In this document: positions 1 through 6,806 of the stretch, in pieces | Layout: each line of letters starts with the position of its first letter | Position numbering within the stretch: the first letter of the stretch is position 1 | Virus record (IMG/VR): IMGVR_UViG_3300030329_003320 | Span: 1-37,085 of that record | Reading direction: 5' to 3' (one strand) | Origin: a virus | DNA: 37,085 nucleotides | Made by a program: the position numbers and the translations under genes | The notes under the pieces: model-generated | Database searches by the model: none | The model's input: the letters and a program-made list of their open reading frames with translations, nothing else | Told to the model about the DNA's origin: nothing

Positions 1-96
1 TCTAGCGCCGACATTTCATTATCTCTGTCTGTTTTCGATTCAAAGTTTTTTCTAGGAGTCACCATGCACCCTCTACTTTCTTTTTCTTGGGTAGGT
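1..96. repeat. Terminal direct repeat, left copy (circular closure)
   Basis: These 96 bases are identical to 36990-37085. The left copy holds the first 65 bases (reverse strand) of the nuclease-like gene that is complete at the right end. The simplest reading is one locus sequenced across the junction of a circular or circularly permuted molecule, giving about 36,989 bp of unique sequence. A genuine 96-bp packaging repeat is less likely, because the P22-like head module suggests headful packaging. Confidence 0.9.
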
Positions 97-104
97 ATCC
101 ATCC

Positions 105-416
105 CTATATTTCTCCCAAGGTGGCGGCTCCTTGCTTGACCTGTCCTCCGGTGCCTTCTCGTAGAACCGCTTCCACTGCTCTTTTTCCCTGTCGCTCAAG
201 TGCTTCCATTCTTTCGATATCGCCTTCAACATCACAGAGTTCCTCCTGCCGCGCCATCTTCTTTGCCATTCTCCGGTCTATCATTCCGCGCAAGTCCTTT
301 GACCGCTTGTCCGTTTTCCTTTTCTCCCGCCACATTTTCCCCAACGCTTCGTCGTGAAGCGCCACCGATTTTCGTAGCCTCTGATACTCCGTGTACAATG
401 CCTCTAAGCTTTTCAT
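105..416 (-). CDS. Small charged coiled-coil protein, hypothetical
   Basis: 103 residues, not recognised. It is rich in Lys, Arg, Glu and Met with heptad-like helical stretches at about residues 5-85, so a coiled coil is likely. The ATG at 416 follows an AGAGG sequence. The gene starts inside the 3' end of the DUF6475-like gene in another frame, giving an unusually long 185-bp overlap. It is followed across the circle junction by the nuclease-like gene whose start lies at 65 and 37054. It is probably part of the leftward early operon. Function unknown. Confidence 0.6.
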   Translation of the reverse strand: MKSLEALYTEYQRLRKSVALHDEALGKMWREKRKTDKRSKDLRGMIDRRMAKKMARQEELCDVEGDIERMEALERQGKRAVEAVLREGTGGQVKQGAATLGEI

Positions 417-1002
417 TATCCTCTATTCTTTCTTTGGTGTATTCCTTTAGCATTTTATGTTGCGGCCCATGCGGCAAGCCCGTTGCGATGTTCACAACCA
501 TATCGTCCATTGCACCCCTTAAGGGCTCAAGGCTGCTAAGTGTCCCCAATACGTTTCCATTATTGGCGCAAGATGCCATGTGTTCATACGTCTTTATGAA
601 TGCGTTTCTAACAGTGCTATTAAAATATTCTTGCTTGCCCCTGCAAAGACTTACCCACCCACCAAGAGACCTTACGACTGCATGGATTAGTGGGTCATCA
701 AAGCGTACTCCCCGATTGCCGCCGACACTCCTGACCGCATTGCACACACTGAGCCACGCTAGGTTGCTGCGCTCACTTATACTTAATTCGCTCTTGTTCA
801 TAGCGTCAACAAAGTCACTTGGCTTAGGCATCCACTTGCTTGTTTCTGTGTGTACTCTTGCCGCTACAAGAAACTTTTCTAGGGGATACTTCTTTACTGC
901 GCTCCAATAAATATCTATCCCAACGGATGACAGTGGAGAATCATAAAGCTCGCTCATGGCGGTCAGCACCTCTAGGAACTTGCGCTTATCATCCTGCTGC
1001 AT
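232..1002 (-). CDS. DUF6475-like phage protein, probable replication accessory
   Basis: 256 residues. The N-terminal part (about 1-70) has the pattern of phage DUF6475 proteins: a helix with Ser-Pro-Leu, then an Ile-Tyr-Trp-Ser segment, then a Met-Pro-Lys-Pro-Ser-Asp motif at about 57-62. A second block at about 80-145 contains a Trp-Leu-Ser-Val segment, an Arg-Phe-Asp-Asp-Pro-Leu-Ile-His motif and Leu-Gly-Gly-Trp. Such proteins usually sit in phage replication regions, and a replisome-loading role is only inferred. The C-terminal 60 residues overlap the downstream gene and look low in complexity. The start overlaps the upstream gene by 14 bp, typical of coupling. Confidence 0.65.
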   Translation of the reverse strand: MQQDDKRKFLEVLTAMSELYDSPLSSVGIDIYWSAVKKYPLEKFLVAARVHTETSKWMPKPSDFVDAMNKSELSISERSNLAWLSVCNAVRSVGGNRGVRFDDPLIHAVVRSLGGWVSLCRGKQEYFNSTVRNAFIKTYEHMASCANNGNVLGTLSSLEPLRGAMDDMVVNIATGLPHGPQHKMLKEYTKERIEDNEKLRGIVHGVSEATKIGGASRRSVGENVAGEKENGQAVKGLARNDRPENGKEDGAAGGTL

Positions 1003-1309
1003 TTTCCTCTGCCTTTCTCTTCGCCTCTAACATCTTTTGCTTTTTCATCCTGTTGCGATAGAACCAATTGTTGCTTACGCTTTTATCATCCAACGTGCCA
1101 TGAGTTTCAATCGGCGCCTCCATTTGTATCTTGGCACCGTACTTTTTCTCTAAAGCACTAATTTCTTCTTTGCTCATGTCGAACTGAGTACGCACAGGCC
1201 CTGTATGGGTGTCATACTTTGACAAAAGGTTTGCCAACTTCATGACATAAAGTGCGTCATCATCGTTATTGTTTTTCCCCTGCGGCAGGTTAAGTGACAT
1301 ATCCTGCAT
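989..1309 (-). CDS. Hypothetical early protein
   Basis: 106 residues, not recognised. It is hydrophilic, with an Asn/Asp-rich N-terminus (about 12-19) and a Lys/Arg/Glu-rich C-terminal helix (about 84-104). The start at 1309 has a strong AGGAGGG ribosome binding site 6 bases upstream. The end overlaps the next leftward gene by 14 bp, and 11 bases separate it from the gene upstream. The tight spacing supports a real gene in the leftward operon. Confidence 0.65.
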   Translation of the reverse strand: MQDMSLNLPQGKNNNDDDALYVMKLANLLSKYDTHTGPVRTQFDMSKEEISALEKKYGAKIQMEAPIETHGTLDDKSVSNNWFYRNRMKKQKMLEAKRKAEENAAG

Positions 1310-1320
1310 AATAATCCCTC

Positions 1321-1584
1321 CTAGTTAAGTGTTTTAGGGTCGATATCGTCATCCTCATCGATATAGCCCATCTCCCCTGTCTCTGTATCTACTTCTATCA
1401 TAGGCCCCTGCACTCCCCAATCGTGCATATGTGGCTTCCCGCATCTAGGGCAAACAATCAAGACCTCTTGCGGGTGTATGGAACCTTCCTTAAACGCCAA
1501 CGCTGAGACCATGCCTAACGCACAACCCACCAACTTGCAGATAAGATTATTTATCCACGCGAACCTTGTTTTCAAAATATTCAT
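1321..1584 (-). CDS. Small protein with CPRCGKPH zinc-ribbon-like motif
   Basis: 87 residues. A hydrophobic segment lies at about residues 12-31, followed by Cys-Pro-Arg-Cys-Gly-Lys-Pro-His-Met-His at about 45-54, which could coordinate a metal ion. The C-terminus is strongly acidic (about 64-84). The start has a GGGAG site upstream. The hydrophobic segment could be a membrane anchor, with the acidic end in the cytoplasm. No family recognised. Confidence 0.6.
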   Translation of the reverse strand: MNILKTRFAWINNLICKLVGCALGMVSALAFKEGSIHPQEVLIVCPRCGKPHMHDWGVQGPMIEVDTETGEMGYIDEDDDIDPKTLN

Positions 1585-1602
1585 TTATAACTCCCAATTA
1601 GA

Positions 1603-1658
1603 TGCTAGGGACGGGTGAATAAAGAAGGGAGTTAGGGGTTGCACCCTTATCCCTAGCA
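1603..1658 (-). promoter_or_regulatory. Intercistronic long hairpin in the leftward operon
   Basis: A perfect 9-bp inverted repeat (1603-1611 with 1650-1658, TGCTAGGGA type) encloses a second stem (GGGTG with CACCC in the leftward RNA). It lies in the 84-bp gap between two leftward genes, where neighbouring genes mostly overlap. There is no T-run after it on the leftward strand, so an RNA-processing, stability or attenuation element is as likely as a terminator. Confidence 0.45.
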
Positions 1659-1668
1659 CCATTACAGC

Positions 1669-1971
1669 CTACAGCTTTTTCGCTATTTGCTCAAGTAAAC
1701 CTTTGTTGTCATTTTCCTCGTAAAACTTTCTTCGTCTTTTCCCTCTAACATATGCTTCCCCCTTAAGCATTCTTTCAAGCAAGTCTTTTCTTTGCTCATG
1801 GGCTATGGGTGGGCTAGCACCATCAGGCACTAGCACCCAAGCCCTGTCCCGGCAGCCGCTAAGATGCCCCCTAGCGTATATTGTTGCCTCTTCGATGTTT
1901 TCTGCAACTATCTCTAAGGCCACTGTCGGGTCTTTATCGGCGTATTGCCAATAAGCCTTAAAAAGGGGCAT
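1669..1971 (-). CDS. Hypothetical early protein
   Basis: About 100 residues, not recognised. The first half resembles a compact alpha/beta protein with an Ala-Glu-Asn-Ile-Glu-Glu-Ala helix. The second half is very basic (Arg-Gly-Lys-Arg-Arg-Arg-Lys at about 76-82), which may allow nucleic-acid contact. Translation may start at the ATG at 1971 or the in-frame GTG at 1977. Either overlaps the 3' end of the SSB-like gene, implying translational coupling. Confidence 0.6.
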   Translation of the reverse strand: MPLFKAYWQYADKDPTVALEIVAENIEEATIYARGHLSGCRDRAWVLVPDGASPPIAHEQRKDLLERMLKGEAYVRGKRRRKFYEENDNKGLLEQIAKKL

Positions 1972-2395
1972 CTTCACTATCTAGTGGCGGAGGCCCTACC
2001 TTGCTCCAATCCTCTCCTAGCTCTAGCTCATTGTAGCGCAGCACCTTTGGGTAGCCATCGTCATTCGGCCCCATCACTGCCTCGCCCTTAAGCCCTGCTA
2101 GCTTCTCCAAGTCACCGTCACTCTCAGGCCGCTTGGTGATGCCTAATCCCGCTAGGAATTGGTCAAACTTCCACATAGCATTAGCCGTTAAGAACACACG
2201 GTCAAAGCACCGAAAGGTCTTGCCGCTATTGTAATAGCCCTCAAGCTCAATCTCTATGCCCTCTGTACCTGTACGGTACGTTTTGTGTGATGCAGTCTTA
2301 ACGGTAAACCCATACTTGCCCTTTGGAAAGATGAACTCGCCGTCTTGTGGGACTGAAGTCTCCACGTTAACTTTGTTGTCAGGATAACTAATCAT
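1958..2395 (-). CDS. Probable single-stranded DNA-binding protein (phage SSB-type)
   Basis: 145 residues. The body is a likely small beta-barrel (about 20-75, alternating hydrophobic strands). The chain ends in an acidic tail finishing Asp-Ser-Glu-Asp-Ala-Pro-Phe. This matches the SSB C-terminal tip (acidic residues then Pro-Phe) that recruits replication and recombination partners. The gene follows directly on a Sak4-like ATPase and a Cas4-like exonuclease, the usual company of phage SSBs of the DUF669 type. An AGGAGT site precedes the ATG at 2395. It should coat single-stranded phage DNA during replication and annealing. The family assignment comes from the tail and context, not from a search. 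Confidence 0.7.
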   Translation of the reverse strand: MISYPDNKVNVETSVPQDGEFIFPKGKYGFTVKTASHKTYRTGTEGIEIELEGYYNSGKTFRCFDRVFLTANAMWKFDQFLAGLGITKRPESDGDLEKLAGLKGEAVMGPNDDGYPKVLRYNELELGEDWSKVGPPPLDSEDAPF

Positions 2396-2405
2396 ATCAA
2401 TACTC

Positions 2406-3377
2406 CTATATCTTTGTTGTTAGCCAATTGTTTAATTGTTTGAGCTTTTCTAATCCAAGCCCTGTTAAAACACCTTCATTAATGTCGTCCACGATGCCCA
2501 CTGAAACGCCTTGTTTCTTTAAGCTCTTAATAGCGGCGTCAACCGTATCCTCGGAGACCTCGGCCAAAAGCCCTAGGCATTTAGTTGCCTCGACGGTAGT
2601 TATGTCCTCGGACAATGCCTCTGCATAGTTGCCAAAGCTAAAAGGCACCTTGCTTGGCATCTCATAGCCTATCCTTGACTTAACTAGCCTACTAGGCTCG
2701 GGTTCAAAGACTAACCAACGCTCACTTCCAACGGATTGAGCTTTAGCCTTTTCACCGTCACGCTGTATAACCCTTATGTCGCTACAGGCATGGCCAATTT
2801 GGTCACACCATGCGTTAACCACTGCAAGGCTTTGCTTTGGTAGTGATGCAGCGCAAGCAGTAAAGTCCTGCGCTAGGCTATTGCTAACCTTTGCCGCCCC
2901 TGTATGAGACAAAAGAATTACCCGTATGCCCTTCATTTGCAGTGCATCTAGCTTCCCATGAAGGAACTCTTTTAATCGCTGTGCCACAACAGCATTGCCC
3001 TTGCCAAAGGAGTTAAAACCTTCCTTACCCCTTGAAGCATTCATAACACCACCAAAATCCACTTCGCAAACGTGATTTTCCAAAAGCCCTACCGCATTGT
3101 CTAGCGTGTCTATTGCAACTGTCTTGTATGAGTGTTCCTCATTAAGCAGTGCGTCAACCGCATCCACAACATCTCCCCAACTCTTACAGGTTCCATCCCT
3201 TGGCAGAGTGTGAACACTAGTTCCAATACTGCCTGACTCGGTTGCTATGATAACCGGATTTTCCGCATTTGCGGCAAAAGTAGTCTTGCCAATTCCGGGG
3301 TCACCGATAATCATGAGCCTCGGAGGAGGTTTGATCTTTTTCTTTTTGTCCGGTTTTAAACTAAATCTGTTTCCCAT
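2406..3377 (-). CDS. Sak4-like RecA-fold ATPase (AAA_24 type), recombinase
   Basis: 323 residues. The Walker A motif Gly-Asp-Pro-Gly-Ile-Gly-Lys-Thr-Thr lies at 25-33. A Walker B-like strand (Val-Ala-Ile-Asp-Thr-Leu-Asp) is at about 103-109, and a hydrophobic strand ends in Ser-His-Thr at about 157-160. This is the layout of the phage NTP-binding proteins called Sak4, which promote single-strand annealing or strand exchange. A lysine-rich N-terminus (11-16) precedes the fold. The start overlaps the end of the exonuclease gene by 17 bp, and the SSB-like gene follows 10 bp downstream. Together these suggest an exonuclease, annealase and SSB recombination set. Confidence 0.8.
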   Translation of the reverse strand: MGNRFSLKPDKKKKIKPPPRLMIIGDPGIGKTTFAANAENPVIIATESGSIGTSVHTLPRDGTCKSWGDVVDAVDALLNEEHSYKTVAIDTLDNAVGLLENHVCEVDFGGVMNASRGKEGFNSFGKGNAVVAQRLKEFLHGKLDALQMKGIRVILLSHTGAAKVSNSLAQDFTACAASLPKQSLAVVNAWCDQIGHACSDIRVIQRDGEKAKAQSVGSERWLVFEPEPSRLVKSRIGYEMPSKVPFSFGNYAEALSEDITTVEATKCLGLLAEVSEDTVDAAIKSLKKQGVSVGIVDDINEGVLTGLGLEKLKQLNNWLTTKI

Positions 3378-4272
3378 TGTTTTCTCCCATAAGCTCAGGC
3401 AACTCAGGATGCGCCTTTTCTAGCTTTGTTAATTTATCGCTTGTCTCAAGGCTTTCAAGCCCCTGACAAACCTTAAAGAACTCGCACATACCATACCCCT
3501 TACGACAGGCATTGGTATTCCTGAGCCAATTCCCGTCAACCATCCTGTCTTGTATCCTTTTTGCCAATGTGGCGTATTCCCACAATGCACGTTCTCTATC
3601 GCTCTCAGTGTAGACTATTTCCTCTCTGTAGTATGGTGCCTTATCGCTCTGATAATGCTCACCCATAACTAGCAGGTCTTTCATTTTTGGCTTATCCTTG
3701 TAAATCACATCGTAAATAATTCTCGGAGTATAATCTAAATCAAGCATTCTCTTTAGTGCTTCCTGATAAATCACTAGCTGAGTATCCATGCAATTATGCC
3801 TTTGCTGCCAATAGGTTCCGTGTTTGGTTTTCGCAGTCCAATCGCCTGAAGTTTTATGCTCTATAAGGATTATCTCCTTAGTCTTCTTGTCCTGAATAAC
3901 TCCGTCAAATTTCCCGCCAATAGTGCAATCCCCTAGCTGCATGGTAAACTCTTGCTCTACCGAAATTGTTTTATACTGCTTTTTGTGCAGTGACTTGTAT
4001 CGTTTATAATAGCCTTGCACGAATATCTTAGCCCTGTCAGTTAAGGCCGAGTCTTCCTCGCATAGTCGGTATGAGAGGGACTCTTTTTCTACATCGTGCA
4101 AGGCTTTGGGCAAAGCTTTACCTAGTAAAAACGCTTCTAAACCAAGATGCACAAGTGACCCCATAACCAATGGCTCCGACTCTTTATCTTCCCGATATAG
4201 GTCTAAATACCTTTGCTTAAACTTATACTCACAGTCCTGAAACTTCTTTATAGAGCTTTGCGTGATTAACAT
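3361..4272 (-). CDS. PD-(D/E)XK exonuclease, Cas4/RecB-like with Fe-S cysteines
   Basis: 303 residues from the ATG at 4272. I chose this start because it lies one base after the stop of the upstream gene (TAATATG); the open frame extends 16 codons further upstream. Motifs are an N-terminal Asp-Cys-Glu-Tyr-Lys-Phe (Cys14), Gly-Ser-Leu-Val-His at about 38-42, Gly-Gly-Lys-Phe-Asp-Gly then Ile-Glu-His-Lys (catalytic Asp and Glu-X-Lys) in the centre, and a Gln-Leu-Val-Ile-Tyr motif. A C-terminal Cys-X6-Cys-X5-Cys with Cys14 would complete a 4Fe-4S cluster as in Cas4 and AddB. It probably resects DNA ends for the neighbouring Sak4-like protein. Confidence 0.8.
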   Translation of the reverse strand: MLITQSSIKKFQDCEYKFKQRYLDLYREDKESEPLVMGSLVHLGLEAFLLGKALPKALHDVEKESLSYRLCEEDSALTDRAKIFVQGYYKRYKSLHKKQYKTISVEQEFTMQLGDCTIGGKFDGVIQDKKTKEIILIEHKTSGDWTAKTKHGTYWQQRHNCMDTQLVIYQEALKRMLDLDYTPRIIYDVIYKDKPKMKDLLVMGEHYQSDKAPYYREEIVYTESDRERALWEYATLAKRIQDRMVDGNWLRNTNACRKGYGMCEFFKVCQGLESLETSDKLTKLEKAHPELPELMGENNGKQI

Positions 4273-4273
4273 A

Positions 4274-4468
4274 TTAACAACCCCCACCAAGTACATAGTG
4301 CAATAATCCAAACATTGCAAGCAATAAAATTACCGCAGCAATCCTTAAGCGTACTTTTGCACCGCTTTTCCTTTTCTCATAACTCTTCTTGGCCAAATAA
4401 CGCAATGCCGATTTACGTGCGAATCTCTTGGCTGCGTCTTGGTTGTTTTCGTGTCTATGGTTTTGCAT
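4274..4468 (-). CDS. Small basic single-pass membrane protein
   Basis: 64 residues from the ATG at 4468, which shares bases with the stop of the upstream gene (TAATG) and has a GGGGGAG site upstream. An in-frame ATG at 4483 is the alternative. The N-terminal two thirds is rich in Lys, Arg and His. One hydrophobic segment occupies about 43-62, giving a single membrane span at the C-terminus. Not recognised. Position between the replication and exonuclease genes suggests an early host-directed or membrane-tethering role, but this is unproven. Confidence 0.55.
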   Translation of the reverse strand: MQNHRHENNQDAAKRFARKSALRYLAKKSYEKRKSGAKVRLRIAAVILLLAMFGLLHYVLGGGC

Positions 4469-5052
4469 TACTCCCCCAACCATTGCTTTGCAGCTTGCGC
4501 TGTTTTTATCGTGTTAATGCCTAGCTTCGGCTTTGTGCCTTCTTCGCTAACAGCCATAAACGATTCTACGTGTTCGCCGTTTCGCATACAAAGCTCCAAG
4601 CCAAGGTATTTAGTTCCCTGCTTATTGTGTCCAAGATGGAAAGGTGATTTATGCATACCGTCTATAGCCGATATAAGCTCCGCTACGGTGTATCCCTGCC
4701 TAAGCCTATCCTGTATAGCCAAATAGGTCTTGCTCTTTGTGACGGACGGTTCTCCCCATCTAGAGAGCAAAGTCCTTAATGCCCTAGGGTGATAGGTTCT
4801 GTAATGCTCTATGACAGAACGAATATCTAGTTCCATAGAGGTATCGTTTTTGGCACGGTTCTTGCTATTATATATATTATTATTATATATATTATTATTA
4901 TTTAATTTATTATCTAATTCATTAGTAATATTAATACTTTTCTTTTGTCTTACTTTTCTTTTAGGCTTTTGCATTGCAACCGTCAATTCTTTGACGCTTA
5001 TCGTCAATTCGGCTATGGCCGCAGTGAGGTTGTTTATGTTTTTGTCGTCCAT
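4468..5052 (-). CDS. Replication protein with phage DnaD-like C-terminal domain
   Basis: 194 residues. An N-terminal helix (1-35) leads into a low-complexity Asn/Ile/Tyr linker (about 41-63). The C-terminal domain (about 75-180) has an Arg-Leu-Arg-Gln-Gly-Tyr-Thr helix, an Ala-Ile-Asp-Gly-Met-His segment, a Ser-Pro-Phe-His-Leu-Gly motif and a Lys-Tyr-Leu-Gly-Leu-Glu motif. This is the pattern of the conserved phage C-terminal domain of replisome organisers. The linker is encoded by an extremely AT-rich tract, which would suit an origin inside the initiator gene as in lambda O. A GAGGAA site precedes the start. Role inferred: origin binding or helicase loading. Confidence 0.7.
   Translation of the reverse strand: MDDKNINNLTAAIAELTISVKELTVAMQKPKRKVRQKKSINITNELDNKLNNNNIYNNNIYNSKNRAKNDTSMELDIRSVIEHYRTYHPRALRTLLSRWGEPSVTKSKTYLAIQDRLRQGYTVAELISAIDGMHKSPFHLGHNKQGTKYLGLELCMRNGEHVESFMAVSEEGTKPKLGINTIKTAQAAKQWLGE
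4863..4942. other. AT-rich tract with direct repeats, candidate replication origin
   Basis: About 80 bases almost wholly A and T, with two near-tandem copies of a ttatatatattatta-type repeat, inside the replication-protein gene. Such a tract melts easily. Initiator genes of several phages carry their origin in the coding sequence. No initiator-binding iterons were identified with confidence, so the assignment rests on composition and location. Confidence 0.4.
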
Positions 5053-5113
5053 CGTTTATTCCTCCGTATAGGGTAAGGGTATGGGGTGGGGTTTACTTGT
5101 TACCCACAATTAA

Positions 5114-5309
5114 GCACGGTTCAAAGTTGATAGTAGGCATCTTTAAACCGTGCCGAATACCTCGCCCGCCTGAATCCACAGATTGCTCCTCCGCAGGCGG
5201 TACTTCCTCGCAACCCCTTAACGCTCGCTCGTCGGTTGCGAATTTGAGTGCTTTAACGGCTATCAATCCGCTTATTCAGCCACCCACAAGCCCCTAGCTA
5301 AAGGGCTTG
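5114..5309 (-). ncRNA. Non-coding region with four stem-loops, candidate structured RNA
   Basis: Four inverted repeats follow each other: 5114-5126 with 5141-5153 (13 bp), 5166-5172 with 5194-5200 (7 bp, with an inner 4-bp stem at 5173-5184), 5209-5215 with 5234-5240 (7 bp), and 5287-5293 with 5303-5309 (7 bp). In the first, the only non-Watson-Crick position is G-U if the leftward strand is transcribed but C-A if the rightward strand is, favouring a leftward RNA. It precedes the replication gene (start 5052), so it could be a leader, a processed RNA or an origin structure. No known RNA family recognised. Confidence 0.4.
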
Positions 5310-5313
5310 CCCC

Positions 5314-5595
5314 TTACTCTTTTTCGTTTGCCTTTCTCACCTCATTGTCGAAGCTGTTTAGCTTTGACAGTAGGCCGTAGGATGGCTTTAGCGCCATTTC
5401 GTTAATGTGATGGGTCGCTTCTAGCAAGTACATCGAACCGTTATTATAGCTAACTAGGTTCTCGCCTCTCTGCATCCTATTTGACAGGCTATCGAGTAGG
5501 CTTTGCACAGTGTCAGCACTAAGCTTTACTAAGAATTCAAGCTCCTTAATGTGCTTTTCCTGAAGCTCTAGCAATTCTTGTTCGCTAATTCTCAT
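5314..5595 (-). CDS. Hypothetical early protein, helical
   Basis: 93 residues, not recognised. The first 45 residues form a strongly amphipathic Glu/Leu/Lys-rich helix, probably a coiled coil. A Tyr-Asn-Asn-Gly-Ser-Met-Tyr segment and a second helix follow. The start at 5595 is preceded by AAGGGAGGG, a strong ribosome binding site. The stop is followed within a few bases by a 7-bp hairpin. Confidence 0.6.
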   Translation of the reverse strand: MRISEQELLELQEKHIKELEFLVKLSADTVQSLLDSLSNRMQRGENLVSYNNGSMYLLEATHHINEMALKPSYGLLSKLNSFDNEVRKANEKE

Positions 5596-5605
5596 ATTCC
5601 CTCCC

Positions 5606-5785
5606 TTAAGGCTTTGCCTTTAGAATTATCTTTTGCGGTAAAGTTAAAAAGCTTTGCTTGGTAAGCTCTAAAAGCTCTTTTAGTTTTTGGTTTTCTCTTT
5701 TGACTTGTTCCCTGCGACCGACATAATAGGCCGCAGGTATAAAGTCACAATCTAATTTAAAGTAAATTTCTTTATACAATTCCAT
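5606..5785 (-). CDS. Small hypothetical protein (59 aa)
   Basis: 59 residues beginning Met-Glu-Leu-Tyr-Lys-Glu and ending Lys-Ala-Lys-Pro. A hydrophobic/aromatic first half contains Ala-Ala-Tyr-Tyr-Val-Gly. A charged helix follows (about 27-43, rich in Lys, Glu and Leu). The ATG at 5785 follows a ggggttaa leader like that of the gene starting at 6200. The stop lies 10 bases before the start of the next leftward gene, just ahead of its ribosome binding site. It fills an otherwise unexplained 200-bp gap. Not recognised. Confidence 0.55.
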   Translation of the reverse strand: MELYKEIYFKLDCDFIPAAYYVGRREQVKRENQKLKELLELTKQSFLTLPQKIILKAKP

Positions 5786-5794
5786 ATTTAACCC

Positions 5795-6022
5795 CTAATA
5801 AATTTTTATTTGTTGATTGTATTTTCTGTTTATTAGCTTGCAGAACTCAGCGCAAGACAAAACCACTTTTAAATTGTCTCGCCTTGTGCCTTTTCCTATC
5901 TTAGTTATTCCGTACCACTCCGCTTCAGCCGCATCTACGCAAAACATAGCACCGACTTCTGAGGCTAGCACGAACCATGCGCCACCGTTATAGAGCGGCA
6001 TCACTTCCTCATTCGGTGCCAT
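5795..6022 (-). CDS. Hypothetical early protein (75 aa)
   Basis: 75 residues from the ATG at 6022, which has GGAGG 5 bases upstream and overlaps the end of the preceding gene by 14 bp. A longer open frame from 6082 is possible but would overlap that gene by 74 bp. Predicted alpha/beta with a central aromatic stretch (Ala-Trp-Phe-Val-Leu). No family recognised. Confidence 0.55.
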   Translation of the reverse strand: MAPNEEVMPLYNGGAWFVLASEVGAMFCVDAAEAEWYGITKIGKGTRRDNLKVVLSCAEFCKLINRKYNQQIKIY

Positions 6023-6200
6023 CTTCGCCTCCTGTGTCGCTATAAATCGCCTCATAGATGACTGCATCTGTCTTGTCTGCAATTTCGTTAGCTATTTCGG
6101 CGCTTACTGCATGATACAATTCGTCACCTTTGTAGAGTTCATTTAAAAACCCTTCCCAATAGCCTACTAAGTTTTTCCTTTGTTCTTTTGTCATTTTCAT
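6009..6200 (-). CDS. Small acidic hypothetical protein
   Basis: 63 residues, acidic, beginning Met-Lys-Met-Thr-Lys-Glu-Gln-Arg-Lys and ending Gly-Gly-Glu-Asp-Gly-Thr-Glu. Mostly helical by composition, with an aromatic motif Tyr-Trp-Glu-Gly-Phe at about 14-18. The start follows an AAGGGGTTAACT leader. Its end overlaps the next gene's start, consistent with coupled translation. Function unknown. Confidence 0.6.
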   Translation of the reverse strand: MKMTKEQRKNLVGYWEGFLNELYKGDELYHAVSAEIANEIADKTDAVIYEAIYSDTGGEDGTE

Positions 6201-6263
6201 AGTTAACCCCTTTTATCTTTTCTTTTTTTAGTAGCCTTGCATAAATGCTCGGCTGTTTTTCTT

Positions 6264-6770
6264 TTAAATGTTTAGTAAGCCTCTTAGCTTTTCTTGCGTT
6301 TTTTCGTCGTAAGCCCAAGGGCTATGTTCGTCTACAATTCGGCCCCATAGCTCTAGCGGGTCAAGGCCGCCGTCTCTTATATCCCTAGCGATGCTTGTAA
6401 TTAGGTCAATCGTTGACCTAGTGACTACGACTGCATCGCTGCAATGGGTTTGCTCTGCTGATATGCTCTTTCTCTCAAGTGTATCAATGACCTCTTCAAG
6501 TGCAGCCCGCACAAGTGCCACAAATCTAGCGGGGTGCAACTCTAGATAATCCACCCACATATCGGCATTATCACCGAACGTTTCAATGGCCATTTCCATT
6601 GATTTAGGGTCTCGGCTCCTCAGGTGGGGGTAATGTCCCGAGCAGGGAGTGATTTCTTCTAAGGCTTCCCGTGTCTCACTTGCCCATTCGATGCGCCTTT
6701 TTAAGGTTTTCTTGTCTAATTGTCCTGCTCTTGCGTAGGCGCTCAGAGCTTTTTCTTCTTTGCTATTCAT
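6264..6770 (-). CDS. Hypothetical early protein, first gene behind a sigma-54-like element
   Basis: 168 residues, not recognised. Helical, with a Cys-Ser-Gly-His-Tyr-Pro-His segment at about 43-49, a Trp-Val-Asp-Tyr-Leu-Glu-Leu-His motif at about 72-79 and a C-terminal helix. It is preceded by 130 bp without a gene, containing a hairpin and a perfect sigma-54-type -24/-12 element about 40 bp before the start. It is therefore probably the first gene of its own leftward transcript. A gap of 63 bp separates it from the next gene. Confidence 0.6.
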   Translation of the reverse strand: MNSKEEKALSAYARAGQLDKKTLKRRIEWASETREALEEITPCSGHYPHLRSRDPKSMEMAIETFGDNADMWVDYLELHPARFVALVRAALEEVIDTLERKSISAEQTHCSDAVVVTRSTIDLITSIARDIRDGGLDPLELWGRIVDEHSPWAYDEKTQEKLRGLLNI

Positions 6771-6806
6771 AATTTAAAGTCCTTTGCTTGTTATGTTCTT
6801 AGTTAT

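Noticed and set aside
200-910. 236-codon rightward frame opposite the DUF6475-like gene
   Set aside because: It is an antisense shadow rich in Leu, Ser and Pro. The leftward genes have proper ribosome binding sites and family motifs.
5097-5297. 66-codon rightward frame over the stem-loop region
   Set aside because: It lies on the opposite strand to all neighbours and is Pro/Ser-rich without a ribosome binding site. The inverted repeats explain the region better.
5114-5309. tmRNA or tRNA-like molecule in the stem-loop region
   Set aside because: No CCA-type acceptor end, T-loop sequence or tag reading frame could be matched.
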